64,000 nucleotides of DNA, taken from positions 31,356,798-31,420,797 of the forward strand of contig CM067309.1 of NCBI GenBank assembly GCA_034231615.1, given 5' to 3'. Source of the stretch: Meghimatium bilineatum. Lineage: Eukaryota > Mollusca > Gastropoda > Stylommatophora > Philomycidae. Under the pieces are notes generated by a model, which saw nothing but the letters and a program-made list of their open reading frames with translations, was not told the DNA's origin and ran no database searches. This document shows, one piece after another, positions 55,251-64,000 of the stretch. Within the stretch, counting starts at the first letter, position 1, and every line of letters begins with the position of its first letter. The position numbers were made by a program, and so were the translations under genes.

Positions 55251-55746
55251 ACCACATCCCTGTATGCAGACTTACAGCGGACAAAGTCCGAAAACTCTTC
55301 AAACTAACTAGCCACATCACCGCACACTTTGAGTAGCTGATTTTCTCCCCTACAAACTTCATTACTAATAATGTTAAGATGACATATCAGCCACAAGTGT
55401 TTACACCCGTTCAGGACGGATTATATGCATCATAATTCAAGACAACGATTTTCTTTGATTTATTATGCCCAATATCGTTTATCATTTATGAGATTGTGTC
55501 TGCGCAATGTTTGTTTCCCGTTTCTGTTCTTCTCATATGTTAAACATTTTTGTGAGGTTACCATATATTGAACACTTTTGTTAGGTTCTAATATGTGAGG
55601 TTGTTATAACACTTTTCTGAGATTTCTGAGAAGTTCATATTTTGGGCACCTGCATGAAACCATTATATATGTATATATATATATATAAGGGATATTGAAA
55701 TTTAATTTAAGCTATTAAATTTACCTCTCTTATTTCCTCCACCTCT
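55251..55746. other. 5' flank of the Penelope fragment; no motif
   Basis: Includes an (AT)n tract at 55664-55688. The frame of the Penelope ORF is open from about 55715, ahead of the Met, suggesting 5' truncation of a longer coding region. Confidence 0.5.
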
Positions 55747-56679
55747 GTGAACTTCCTTGACATTTGTGTTTCCATAGGATCCACATCCTTTACCACTTCT
55801 GTACATTATAAGCCTACGGCCTCTCATAGTTTTCTTCTTTATACATCATCTCACCCAAGGTCTTGTCGTCATGCCCTCCCTGTTTCTCAGCTGCTTCGTC
55901 TTCGTCGTCTCTGCCAAGACGATGTAGATTTCCAGGTTCAAGCTCATAAGATGCTGGATTTTTTTCGCCGTCGCTTATACCCTGAGGATATCCTGTCATC
56001 AGCTTTACAACGTGTTCTTACTATTTCCCACTCAGTGGCCCTCGTACCATCTATTAAACATACCTCTGATCGCCCAATACTGGCTATTACTTTTCATCCT
56101 CATAATATGCCGACACTACGTATCCTATTACATTTCTCTATCCTCCAGTTAGATCCCATCTCCAGTCCTGCATTTCCCTCTCTTCCACTAGTCGCTTTTC
56201 GGAGGGACAGAAACCTTCGTGATCTCTTAGTTCATTCTCGTCTGCGCACTTCTGCAGGTCAACTAGGAACTGTCACTTGTCATCGAAATTGTTTGACTTG
56301 CCCTTTTGTTATTCTCACTCCTATTTTACAGTTTCCTAAATCACACTTTTATATTCAGCATTCTTTTTCATGTTTGTCCCGTAATTTAATATACTCTATC
56401 ATATGTAAGAGTTGTGATATAAAGTATATTGGTGAGACTGGTAGACGTTTAGCTGATAGATTCGCCGAACATTTGAGAGATATCACGAATCATCGTGACT
56501 CCCCAGTGGCTAATCATTTTAACAGCCCGTCACATCATGGTAGCTCTGATGTCTCTGTAACTGGTTTGTTACGTTGTTATACCGGTGACCGGCAACGTCA
56601 GTCCTTGGAATATCGTCTCATTTCCCATATGGGAGTCTTACAACCACACGGAATTAACATTAATCACCGTTTTGTTTGA
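55747..56679 (+). CDS. Penelope-like element: RT thumb and GIY-YIG endonuclease, 5'-truncated
   Basis: A 310-codon open frame and the best-preserved coding sequence in the window. Residues 1-10 (NFLDICVSI) and 18-37 (SVHYKPTASHSFLLYTSSHP) match the end of the Penelope-type reverse transcriptase. LLRLRRLC (49-56) and NLRDLLVHSRL (156-166) are the linker. C178/C182/C185 form a Cys cluster (TCHRNCLTCPF). From ~214 comes a GIY-YIG nuclease: IYSIICKSCDIKYIGETGRR with Tyr and Arg, FAEH (239-242), ANHF (255-258) and SLEYRLI with its Glu (286-292). The RT palm with its catalytic Asp residues is missing, so it cannot retrotranspose alone. The nuclease half appears intact. The frame lacks stops from before the Met to 56679, so the insertion is young or the frame escaped decay. 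Confidence 0.92.
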   Translation: MNFLDICVSIGSTSFTTSVHYKPTASHSFLLYTSSHPRSCRHALPVSQLLRLRRLCQDDVDFQVQAHKMLDFFRRRLYPEDILSSALQRVLTISHSVALVPSIKHTSDRPILAITFHPHNMPTLRILLHFSILQLDPISSPAFPSLPLVAFRRDRNLRDLLVHSRLRTSAGQLGTVTCHRNCLTCPFVILTPILQFPKSHFYIQHSFSCLSRNLIYSIICKSCDIKYIGETGRRLADRFAEHLRDITNHRDSPVANHFNSPSHHGSSDVSVTGLLRCYTGDRQRQSLEYRLISHMGVLQPHGININHRFV

Positions 56680-57514
56680 GTTACCCACCTTTTCTTAATA
56701 CCCTCTACTCCCGTATTGCACAAATTCTTGTAATTATTTGTCTTTGTACACTTTCGTGAGTAATTTTTTTTGTGTTTGCCGTACTTCTATATATTTCCTT
56801 TATGTCTTCTTTCGTTTGTGTATGTCAATATGTGATTATTTTACACTCTAGTCCATCAATTATACATTAGAATGCCATATTGTTATTGTTAAATCATTTA
56901 CATATTTAGACTTTGATTTCCTCGGTGTTATTGTAGTTGTCTCTTCGATGGGTGCCCACACATGTATAGTTATTTGTATATGCAATTTGTTTTACATGGT
57001 TCTATGTATCCACACAATTACTTTGGGCCACACATGTGTATGTATACATATGCAGTTGTTATAGCATTATCTGTATGTGAACGAACGTTTATATTTATAT
57101 CAATATATGTATATGTTCTGTGTGTGCGAATGTTCATGTTATTGTTTTTATTTATGTGAGAACGTGTTTATGTGGATGCATGTTCATATATATATATATA
57201 TGAGCTGTTGTTTATGTTAATGCACGTATCTCCATTCTGTGTCAATATGTATGCCTATTCTGGTGTGAGCCCTTTCCTATGTGTGGATACATTTACATGC
57301 CTGTGCATTTCGTGTGGGTATCCTTCACACATCTGTGTCCATTTTGTTATATATTTATTTCGTAACTCTTGGTGTGTGTATACATTTCTATGTATGTTTA
57401 GGTGTGGTTGAATATATATATTTATGTCTATATTTTGTTTGACATTCATTCCATGCGTTTTCAAATGATGATTCTTCTCCAAACCCACTCACCCCACCAC
57501 CACACAACCTCATC
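56680..57514 (+). other. 3' flank of the Penelope fragment; TG/TA-rich
   Basis: Probably 3' untranslated sequence of the element at first. From about 56960 it becomes rich in tgtata, atgttc and (TA)n words, whose spurious frames give Tyr/Val/Cys-rich translations. No gatgaaggc..gtcgaaac core was found before the next LINE. Confidence 0.5.
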
Positions 57515-58030
57515 ATTACTCATCAATCATTATCATATGTCATTCTGGTTGGCGTAGGCGACCATGGCTCTCTGTCCACAGTATTGTTATCAGGATCGTT
57601 GTTGTTTTTCAATGCCTTGCTAGGTTGTCAAACTAATATTTTCTCACGTTGCCCCATCTGTCTCTGTTCCCTTCAGTCTTGCCTGTTGTGACTATGTTCT
57701 TAAAACATGCCTGTCTGATAAAGTGATAAAGTGACAAATGGGTCTTTTTCTTATATTATTCTTGCATTCATTATAAACCACATCTATATTGCATCTAATT
57801 TCCCACTTTCCAGTTTGTTTATAATGAATGCACGCATTTTCTCTTTTACTAGATGTATTTCCAATCCTGCGTCATGGAGACGTGGTTTTATGTTTTTGAT
57901 ACGTGGCTCTAGACAGGCTAAGTCATCTATTCTGATTATTATTGTGTTGTTTACTGTTTGTCTCTTGAAAAAGGTTCCATTTGAGCCGATACGTGAAGAA
58001 TTGTCCGGTTTAGTTTTATTGTATGTTTTT
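57515..58030 (-). mobile_element. LINE family B, RT remnant and C terminus
   Basis: On the minus strand IDDLACLEPRIKNIKPRLHD and AGLEIHLVKEKMRAFI resemble the segment around RT motifs C and D. Downstream are decayed forms of the GRRDRG-REK and DRELWR segments, ending near the tail at 57515. Many frame shifts. Confidence 0.65.
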
Positions 58031-58279
58031 TATATATACTTTTATATATATTTTTATTCATAGGCAAGGTAAGTGTTTTCAGTAACCGTTTAATTAATTT
58101 TGCTTTACTATTTGTTCATTCGGTTACTGCGGCACCCTCCACTTTGTCGGACACCCTCCGACCATTTGGTTATTTAAACAATCATATGTTCGATAATATT
58201 GTGAGGTAATCAATCATACATTGGAAATCTTTGTGAGACCCTCAAATATTGATACTTTTGTGACATATGGACGGTCATT

Positions 58280-58620
58280 TGTAACTGCATGTAACACACC
58301 AGTACATATGAAATGTTCACATCTAGAGTACTGAATGTAACTGCATGTAACACACCAGTAAATATGAAATGTTCACATCTAGAGTACTGAATGTAACTGC
58401 ATGTAACACACCAGTAAATATGAAATGTTCACATCTAGAGTACTGAATGTAACTGCATGTAACACACCAGTACATATGAAATGTTCACATCTAGAGTACT
58501 GAATGTAACTGCATGTAACACACCAGTACATATGAAATGTTCACATCTAGAGTACACTGAATGTAACTGCATGTAACACACCAGTACATATGAAATGTTC
58601 ACATCTACAGTACTGAATGC
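58280..58620. repeat. 56-bp minisatellite, ~6 copies
   Basis: Units of tgtaactgcatgtaacacac..catatgaaatgttcacatct plus agagtactgaa. Variation is limited to acat/aaat and one extra ac. Confidence 0.96.
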
Positions 58621-58649
58621 AACAAGTAGAACGTAACGATCCTTCAGGT

Positions 58650-58705
58650 TATTGGATAGACTACCATTTTATGTGCGCCAATGTCCCGACACATCCGTCT
58701 TCGGC
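58650..58705 (-). mobile_element. SINE, family S2, 5' fragment
   Basis: Complement of ccgccgaagacggatgtgtc and gggacattggcgcac, immediately before a lone satellite-like monomer. Confidence 0.65.
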
Positions 58706-58765
58706 GGTTATTAACTATTCAATAACCAGAATATATATTGTCCTAATTTCTACACTGACCATATA
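58706..58765. repeat. isolated diverged monomer of the 59270 satellite
   Basis: attaactattcaataaccag..tattgtcctaatttct and acactgacc follow the satellite unit in order, about 500 bp outside the array. Confidence 0.75.
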
Positions 58766-58789
58766 TTCTATCTATCTATCTATTGTCAT

Positions 58790-59280
58790 TTCCACATGTG
58801 TCGTTAAGCTTCATAGTACGCAGCCTTGTCTAACACCTATTTTTATTTCAAATGGGTCTATTTTTCCTCAGAAGTTCTGAATACGCTCTGTCAGTTTTTA
58901 TATAAAGCTGTTATGTTGTCTAGTAATTGTCCATGTACTCCATAGTCCTCGAATATTAGCAACAGTTTTTCTCTGTCAACTCTGTCACATGCCTTTTCTT
59001 GGTCGATGAAGGTGATGTTTAGCTGCAGGTCGTATTCAAGTGTCTTTTCGCTCAACTGTTGTAGCGCAGAAATAGCATCTGTGTATCCCAAACCTTTCCT
59101 GAAACCAAATTGTCATATTTAACTGGGGTTCTATTATCGGTCTGCTCTCCATTCTATGATTTGTGCATATATATTTCCTATGTGGTTGAGTACCACATAT
59201 TTCCTATATGCCTCTGTACGTCTCAAACTCTATTTTGTTGCCCTTGTTTTTCCATATGGGTACAATTGTGACCGTCTATT
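58790..59280 (-). mobile_element. LINE reverse transcriptase fragment (motifs 0 to B; family F)
   Basis: Reading on the minus strand: VTIVPIWKNKGNKIEFETYR (N-terminal RT motif), IIEPQLNMTIW, GYTDAISALQQLSEKTLEYD, LQLNITFIDQEKACDRVDRE (motif A with Asp), YGVHGQLLDNITALYKN, then DPFEIKIGVRQGCVL (motif B). Frame shifts fall near 59100 and 58890. The 5' (right-hand) end abuts the satellite. Confidence 0.9.
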
Positions 59281-60385
59281 GACTATTCAATACAAGAGAT
59301 AAGAACATATTTGCCTTATGTGCACACTGAACTTCTATTGACTATTAAATAACAAGAACATATTTGTCCTATTGGAAACACTAACCGTCTATTGAATATT
59401 CAATAACAAGAACATATTTGTTCTATTGGAAACACTAACCGTCTATTGAATATTCAATAACAAGAACATATTTGTCCTATTGGAAACACTAACCGTCTAT
59501 TGAATATTCAATAACAAGAACATATTTGTCCTATTGGAAACACTAACCGTCTATTGAATATTCAATAACAAGAACATATTTGTCCTATTGGAAACACTAA
59601 CCGTCTATTGAATATTCAATAACAAGAACATATTTGTCCCATTTCAAACACTGACCGTCTATTGAATATTCAATAACAAGAACATATTTGTCCTATTGGA
59701 AACACTAACCGTCTATTGAATATTCAATAACAAGAACATATTTGTCCTATTGGAAACACTAACCGTCTATTGAATATTCAATAACAAGAACATATTTGTC
59801 CTATTGGAAACACTAACCGTCTATTGAATATTCAATAACAAGAACATATTTGTTCTATTGGAAACACTAACCGTCTATTGAATATTCAATAACAAGAACA
59901 TATTTGTCCTATTGGAAACACTAACCGTCTATTGAATATTCAATAACAAGAACATATTTGTCCTATTGGAAACACTAACCGTCTATTGAATATTCAATAA
60001 CAAGAACATATTTGTCCCTATTTCAAACACTGACCGTCTATTGAATATTCAATAACAAGAACATATTTGTCCTATTTCAAACACTGACCGTCTATTGAAT
60101 ATTCAATAACAAGAACATATTTGTCCTATTTCAAACACTGACCGTCTATTGAATATTCAATAACAAGAACATATCTGTCCTATTTCAAACACTGACCGTC
60201 TATTGAATATTCAATAACAAGAACATATTTGTCCCTATTTCAAACACTGACCGTCTATTGAGTATTCAATAACAAGAACATATTTGTCCCTATTTCAAAC
60301 ACTGATCGTCTATTGACTATTATAACAAGAACATATCTGTCCATATTTCAAACACTGATCGTCTATTGAATATTCAATAACAACA
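59270..60385. repeat. ~54-bp satellite, ~20 copies, with a 12-bp palindrome per unit
   Basis: Each unit contains ttgaatattcaa (a perfect palindrome), then taacaagaacatatttgtcc and either tattggaaacactaac or tatttcaaacactgac before ccgtcta. The first unit type fills the left and centre, the second the right end plus one internal copy. No protein frame. Confidence 0.97.
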
Positions 60386-60639
60386 GGAACATACATGGTT
60401 TTAATAGTGTCATAAATTGATCAACACATAACAACAGCTGTTGTATATCGTATAACAACTCATTTGCTATAAACATCACCGTCATATTTAAATTATCCAC
60501 AGCTGAAACCAGCTGTTCGACAACTGAAATCGTCTACTTGCAACATACAAGGTAACCGGGTGGTCGACATATTGACAAAGGAGAGAAGGGCCTCATCATA
60601 GTAGACAATCATATTTAAAGAGTTTATTACCGACATAAT
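60386..60639. other. no recognised feature
   Basis: Contains short inverted words (caacagctgttg at about 60432) but no element was identified. Confidence 0.45.
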
Positions 60640-60710
60640 CAACTTTCATTACTGCATGTTTTCCTGTGAAGGAGCAGAAAGGTTTTCTATGGGCTATGAC
60701 ATAATAAACG
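60640..60710 (-). mobile_element. SINE, family T4, 3' fragment
   Basis: tttcattactgcatgttttc, cctgtgaaggagcagaaagg and the ggctatgacataataaacg remnant match 45173-45243. Confidence 0.55.
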
Positions 60711-60885
60711 ATCTCAGAAAATAGAAAATCCGGACTAATAAGCCAACAGTCTATAAAATCCCTGCCTGCAACTCCTTATCCAGAAACAGACAGTATTAGA
60801 CATTGGTAAAGAAATGCAGTGCTAAACTTCAGATTTAGCACAGATAAGATTGAGATCGTATCAAACTAGCTCAAGATATTGAAAA

Positions 60886-61145
60886 TTCTTCTTCTGAATT
60901 CGTACTCAAACTCATGCAGAACAACAGCATTTAATTCAGAGAATTGAATGTGTGTCATGGTTAACTCCTTGGCTACGATACATGCGCCTTTCGCTATGAG
61001 ACACCCTACTTTAGCATGGCTACTTTGTCACTATGACCATCCATGGATGGAACAGTTATCTTCACCATCAGAACATTCTTAGTCGCCTCATACGACATGT
61101 ATGGTAGTATAAGTCATTATTTGTTCCTCACGTAGGATTCAGCTA
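60886..61145 (-). mobile_element. SINE, family M, diverged
   Basis: Minus copy: ttcttcttctgaattcgtac tail complement, gtgtgtcatggtt, tttagcatggctactttgtc and cttagtcgcctcatacgaca, ending near gttcctcacgtagg. Many substitutions; no TSD. Confidence 0.8.
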
Positions 61146-61170
61146 ACACATAGGCGAGATACTGAACTTG

Positions 61171-61580
61171 ATAAGTATGACTGTGGCAGTGACGAAGTGA
61201 CGTACTATTTTAGTATAGCTCTGGCAGTGACGAAGCGACTTACTATTTTAGTATGGCTGACGCCCATGTGTTGCCGGAGCCCGAAATGGGAGCAAAGAAT
61301 AACAACACTGTTTACCTTCCATGCCTGTCGTCAGAGGCGACTAAGGAGGTTATGGGATGGAGTTAGCTGTCCCATCCCATATATGGTCAGTAACCCAAAG
61401 CCATGCTGAAGTCCGATGTGTCAGACCAAAAGGCGCAGATATCGCAGCAATGCTGTAAACTATGACACAACACATTCCGTTCTCCGGACTACATCCTGCG
61501 AATCTGCAGGAGTCTGAGAACGAACGCAGAAGAAGAAGAAGTATGGCTGTGGCAGTGACGAAGTATCTTACTATTTTTAC
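61171..61580. repeat. ~39-bp minisatellite (3 units) interrupted by a SINE
   Basis: Units of tggcagtgacgaagtgact followed by tactattttagtatggct lie at 61171-61260. Their continuation resumes at 61540-61580 after the SINE. Confidence 0.85.
61261..61539 (+). mobile_element. SINE, family M, full length, inside a minisatellite
   Basis: From cgcccatgtgttgccggagc to the GAA tail. Flanked by agtatggctg on both sides (about 61250-61259 and 61540-61549). Confidence 0.94.
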
Positions 61581-62484
61581 ACTTCTGGAAAAACTAACTC
61601 AATCTTCTGACAGATCGGTTGACACATCAGTAGTCTACCCAAATGTAGAGAGGTTCCAATTCCGTTGACTGACACCTCTTTGTCATACATGAGGACAAAA
61701 GAAGACACAAGTAAGATAGAAAAGAAAAGTAAGAAATTGAGACAAAATATTCATTGACGATGATTCTTTCACTAGTGACAGGTTGTCAATCTGTCCCCCA
61801 ACTTTCCTTTGTCGCCGTCTAAGACATGTCTAAAAGAGAAGATGACAGTGTCCCTATTGTATTGCACCCTAAACTAGAAATTCATAGTCCTCCAAAAAAC
61901 GTCCTCCACACGGACGGTTACGCTGATAAAGCCATATTGTTGTAGTAATCCTTGATTACTATAATGGGATCACTACCAAGTCACGCATTCAAACATAAAC
62001 TTTACATTGGTTGTTTCCATGTGCGTCTAACATATAACATGTTTGCATTCTCACTTGGTTTTACGTAATTTAACAAATGAATTTTCATGAACCTGCGTTT
62101 GCCTCTGATGACTAAAACATCATAGTACAATATTTAGTCTGGTTAAGAACACTGTGTACTTCACATGATTTTACACCAGTTGCTGCTGAAACTAGCAAGA
62201 TGGAATTCTATTCATGTGAACTTATCGCCATATGTTTCACCTAATATTACACACTACCAAATACATAACTCAGATAAAGGACTCTCTCGTTGATGGCGTT
62301 GAAAGAAATAGAAAACTTCAGTAGGTTCTCACATGGGGTAATCATTATAACATTTTACAAGACTACATCTCACGGGAAATGAAAGTAAGACTGCGGCATA
62401 ACTGTCTACCATGTGGTGGATGTAAAATAATTACTTATGTTTAACAGAAATTGTTTAACAAATAACAGAATACACCGAATGGTC
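61581..62484. other. no gene recognised
   Basis: A tttcctttgtcgccgtctaa..gacatg phrase at 61805 may be a very old minus-strand family M remnant. The rest is AT-rich without motif. Confidence 0.4.
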
Positions 62485-62525
62485 GTTTCGACCACAAAAC
62501 CTTTGTCGCGATAAGGATAGACAAA
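62485..62525 (-). mobile_element. Penelope-type terminal core, fragment
   Basis: The complement reads cgcgacaaaggttttgtggt then cgaaacgacc, a variant of the gatgaaggc..gtcgaaac core. Confidence 0.4.
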
Positions 62526-62964
62526 CACAATGTGGAAATAAAATTGCACAAAACAAATTAGAAGGCAATAAAACAATGAAGTAGATCTCGTCTACTAATC
62601 TATTCAAAGACATAACTTGGGATATTTTCATTGTTGTTTTTACTTCTTTATGTTGGGCATGACCGAGGTTAGGGCGTTGTTCTCACATGGGAAAACACAG
62701 AACGTCAGGACGTCACGTTATTAAGTAGGAAAACATATGGGACCCTTATTGTTACCAAAAAATGATAATTATGTATTTACAAACTAAAGTCACATTTTAA
62801 TAATTTGCCCTAATAAGGTATCTTGTTACGTTGTGTAACAGATTACACAGACACTAATCTGCGACTTTCTGATCAACATTAACCCAATGAAAAGCCGGAT
62901 GATTTTTCTATATGTGGTGATGTGCGCCTAGTCAGTGAGTGGCTGTGTACGTTTGTGTGCGTTA
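62526..62964. other. no recognised feature
   Basis: AT-rich, no motif recognised. Confidence 0.5.
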
Positions 62965-62967
62965 TTT

Positions 62968-63110
62968 TGTATAATAAAGGCAATATTGTGCAATAAAGGC
63001 AATATTGTGTAATAAAGGCAATATTGTGTAATAAAGGCAATATTGTGTAATAAAGGCAATATTGTGTAATAAAGGCAATATTGTGTAATAAAGGCAATAT
63101 TGTGTAATAA
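62968..63110. repeat. 19-bp minisatellite, ~7.5 copies
   Basis: Units of taataaaggcaatattgtg. Being 19 bp with no stop on the minus strand, it leaves three overlapping frames open there, which are artefacts. Confidence 0.96.
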
Positions 63111-63215
63111 CATAAACTGATAAAAGACGTGGAGGTAGGGGGGGGGGTGAAAAAATAAATGAAGTAGACAGATGGAGAATGAACACATGAGTTCGACAAG
63201 GAAGTAGATGGGAGA

Positions 63216-63487
63216 CGCCAGTGTGTTGCCGGGGTCCGAAAGGGGAGCAAAGAATAGCAACACTGTTTACCTTCCATGCATGTCGTAAAGGCGACTAAGG
63301 AGGTTATGGGATGAAGTTGGCTGTTCCATCTATAGGGTCAGTGACCCAAAGGCATTTTGAAGTCGGATGTGTCGGGCCGAAAGGCGCAGATATCGCAGCA
63401 CTGCTGTAAACCATGGCACAACACATTCCGTTCTCCGGACTACATCCTGCTAATCTGCTGGAGTTTGAGAACGAACGCAGAAGAAAA
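63216..63487 (+). mobile_element. SINE, family M, full length with TSD
   Basis: From cgccagtgtgttgccggggt to gaacgcagaagaaaa. Exact 10-bp direct repeats agatgggaga at 63206-63215 and 63488-63497. Confidence 0.95.
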
Positions 63488-63721
63488 AGATGGGAGACTG
63501 CAAGAGTGAGAATGTAATGATACGAACCGACAGAATACACAACTTACATACTCTCAGAGAGCAGATTGCTATGGGAGAAATAGCTGGGTAACGGTGTGAC
63601 TACACGATGTTTGTAATCTTGAAATTCTAGAACTGAGACTCCAGCCACACATAACGTCGATCAATATGTTGTTGCCCTCAAACAGACTTGTTCTGTTACT
63701 CTCCCTTATCTCACACACTAC

Positions 63722-63900
63722 GCCCGTGTGATAGCAGTGCTGCAAAGAGTAGCATAACTAAAACAGGAGACAGCTAACGATGTTCGGGGATGCGGTGAAA
63801 TATACTATCCCACATACGGTCAAAGTAACCAAATGTATTTTAAAGTAGAAAATGTCAAACGGAAATGCGCAGATTTCGCAGCCATCACTAAAAATGTAAT
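63722..63900 (+). mobile_element. SINE, family M, degenerate 5' part
   Basis: cgcccgtgtgatagcagtgc, gcaaagagtagcataac, tcccacatacggtcaaagta and gcgcagatttcgcagcc follow the family order. The 3' tail is absent. Confidence 0.65.
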
Positions 63901-64000
63901 CACTAAAAGTATCAGTAATTTTTCACAAATTAAGTTTCTCTCTTATAAAAAAAAAAAGCACCGTGTGTATATATAGCTGCCTCCCATTACGGGATCTCAG

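Noticed and set aside
59270..60385. CRISPR-like array with regular spacing
   Set aside because: Units are contiguous and nearly identical with no variable spacers, no cas genes are present, and the context is eukaryotic.
1..64000. A new defence, immunity or biosynthetic system encoded in the window
   Set aside because: All recognisable coding traces belong to transposable elements. No cluster of unrelated enzymes, shared promoters or conserved gene order is present.

Overview
The window looks like repeat-dense intergenic DNA from an invertebrate animal. It is AT-rich, and every recognisable coding trace belongs to a transposable element. No host gene, rRNA, stand-alone tRNA gene or CRISPR array could be supported. 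Three features point to a metazoan: tRNA-headed SINEs, a SINE family carrying a block that resembles the MetaSINE conserved domain, and a mix of Penelope-like, RTE/Jockey-like and RNase H-bearing (I/Nimb-type) retrotransposons with hAT elements. A lophotrochozoan, perhaps a mollusc, fits best, but that placement is inference.

Layout. 1-10 kb: short minisatellites, tRNA-headed SINEs, a Penelope-type terminal repeat, and an unexplained GC-richer stretch (5950-6625). 10-19 kb: several dead non-LTR fragments, including a reverse transcriptase (14959-16425) whose motif A carries a 19-bp array, and an RNase H-type element (17685-18980). 19-29 kb: a clean hAT MITE with its target-site duplication, inverted Penelope ends, SINEs, a broken hAT transposase (26740-27500) and an 800-bp AAC/AAG tract. 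30-47 kb: a SINE split by a TA-flanked MITE, then further copies of the RNase H element, several interrupted by or adjoining minisatellites. 47-64 kb: more retrotransposon ends, the longest intact coding fragment (a Penelope-like element with a GIY-YIG endonuclease, 55747-56679), a 1.1-kb palindrome-bearing satellite (59270-60385) and several young SINEs.

The pieces do not form a pathway. They record successive insertions. The main SINE family (about 280 bp, GAA tail, 8-12 bp target-site duplications at eight or more copies) was mobilised recently. At least three structurally different sequences end in the same 3' tail, which suggests one shared LINE machinery. The most unusual pattern is that tandem arrays arose repeatedly inside or directly against reverse transcriptase and RNase H codons: RT motif A at 15152-15398, the RNase H catalytic Asp at 46958-47193, the following RNase H helix at 33101-33363, and the junctions at 43665-44216 and 59270-60385.

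All calls come from reading motifs and internal comparison by eye. Family names for individual elements are provisional, and most boundaries are good only to a few tens of bases unless a target-site duplication is quoted.
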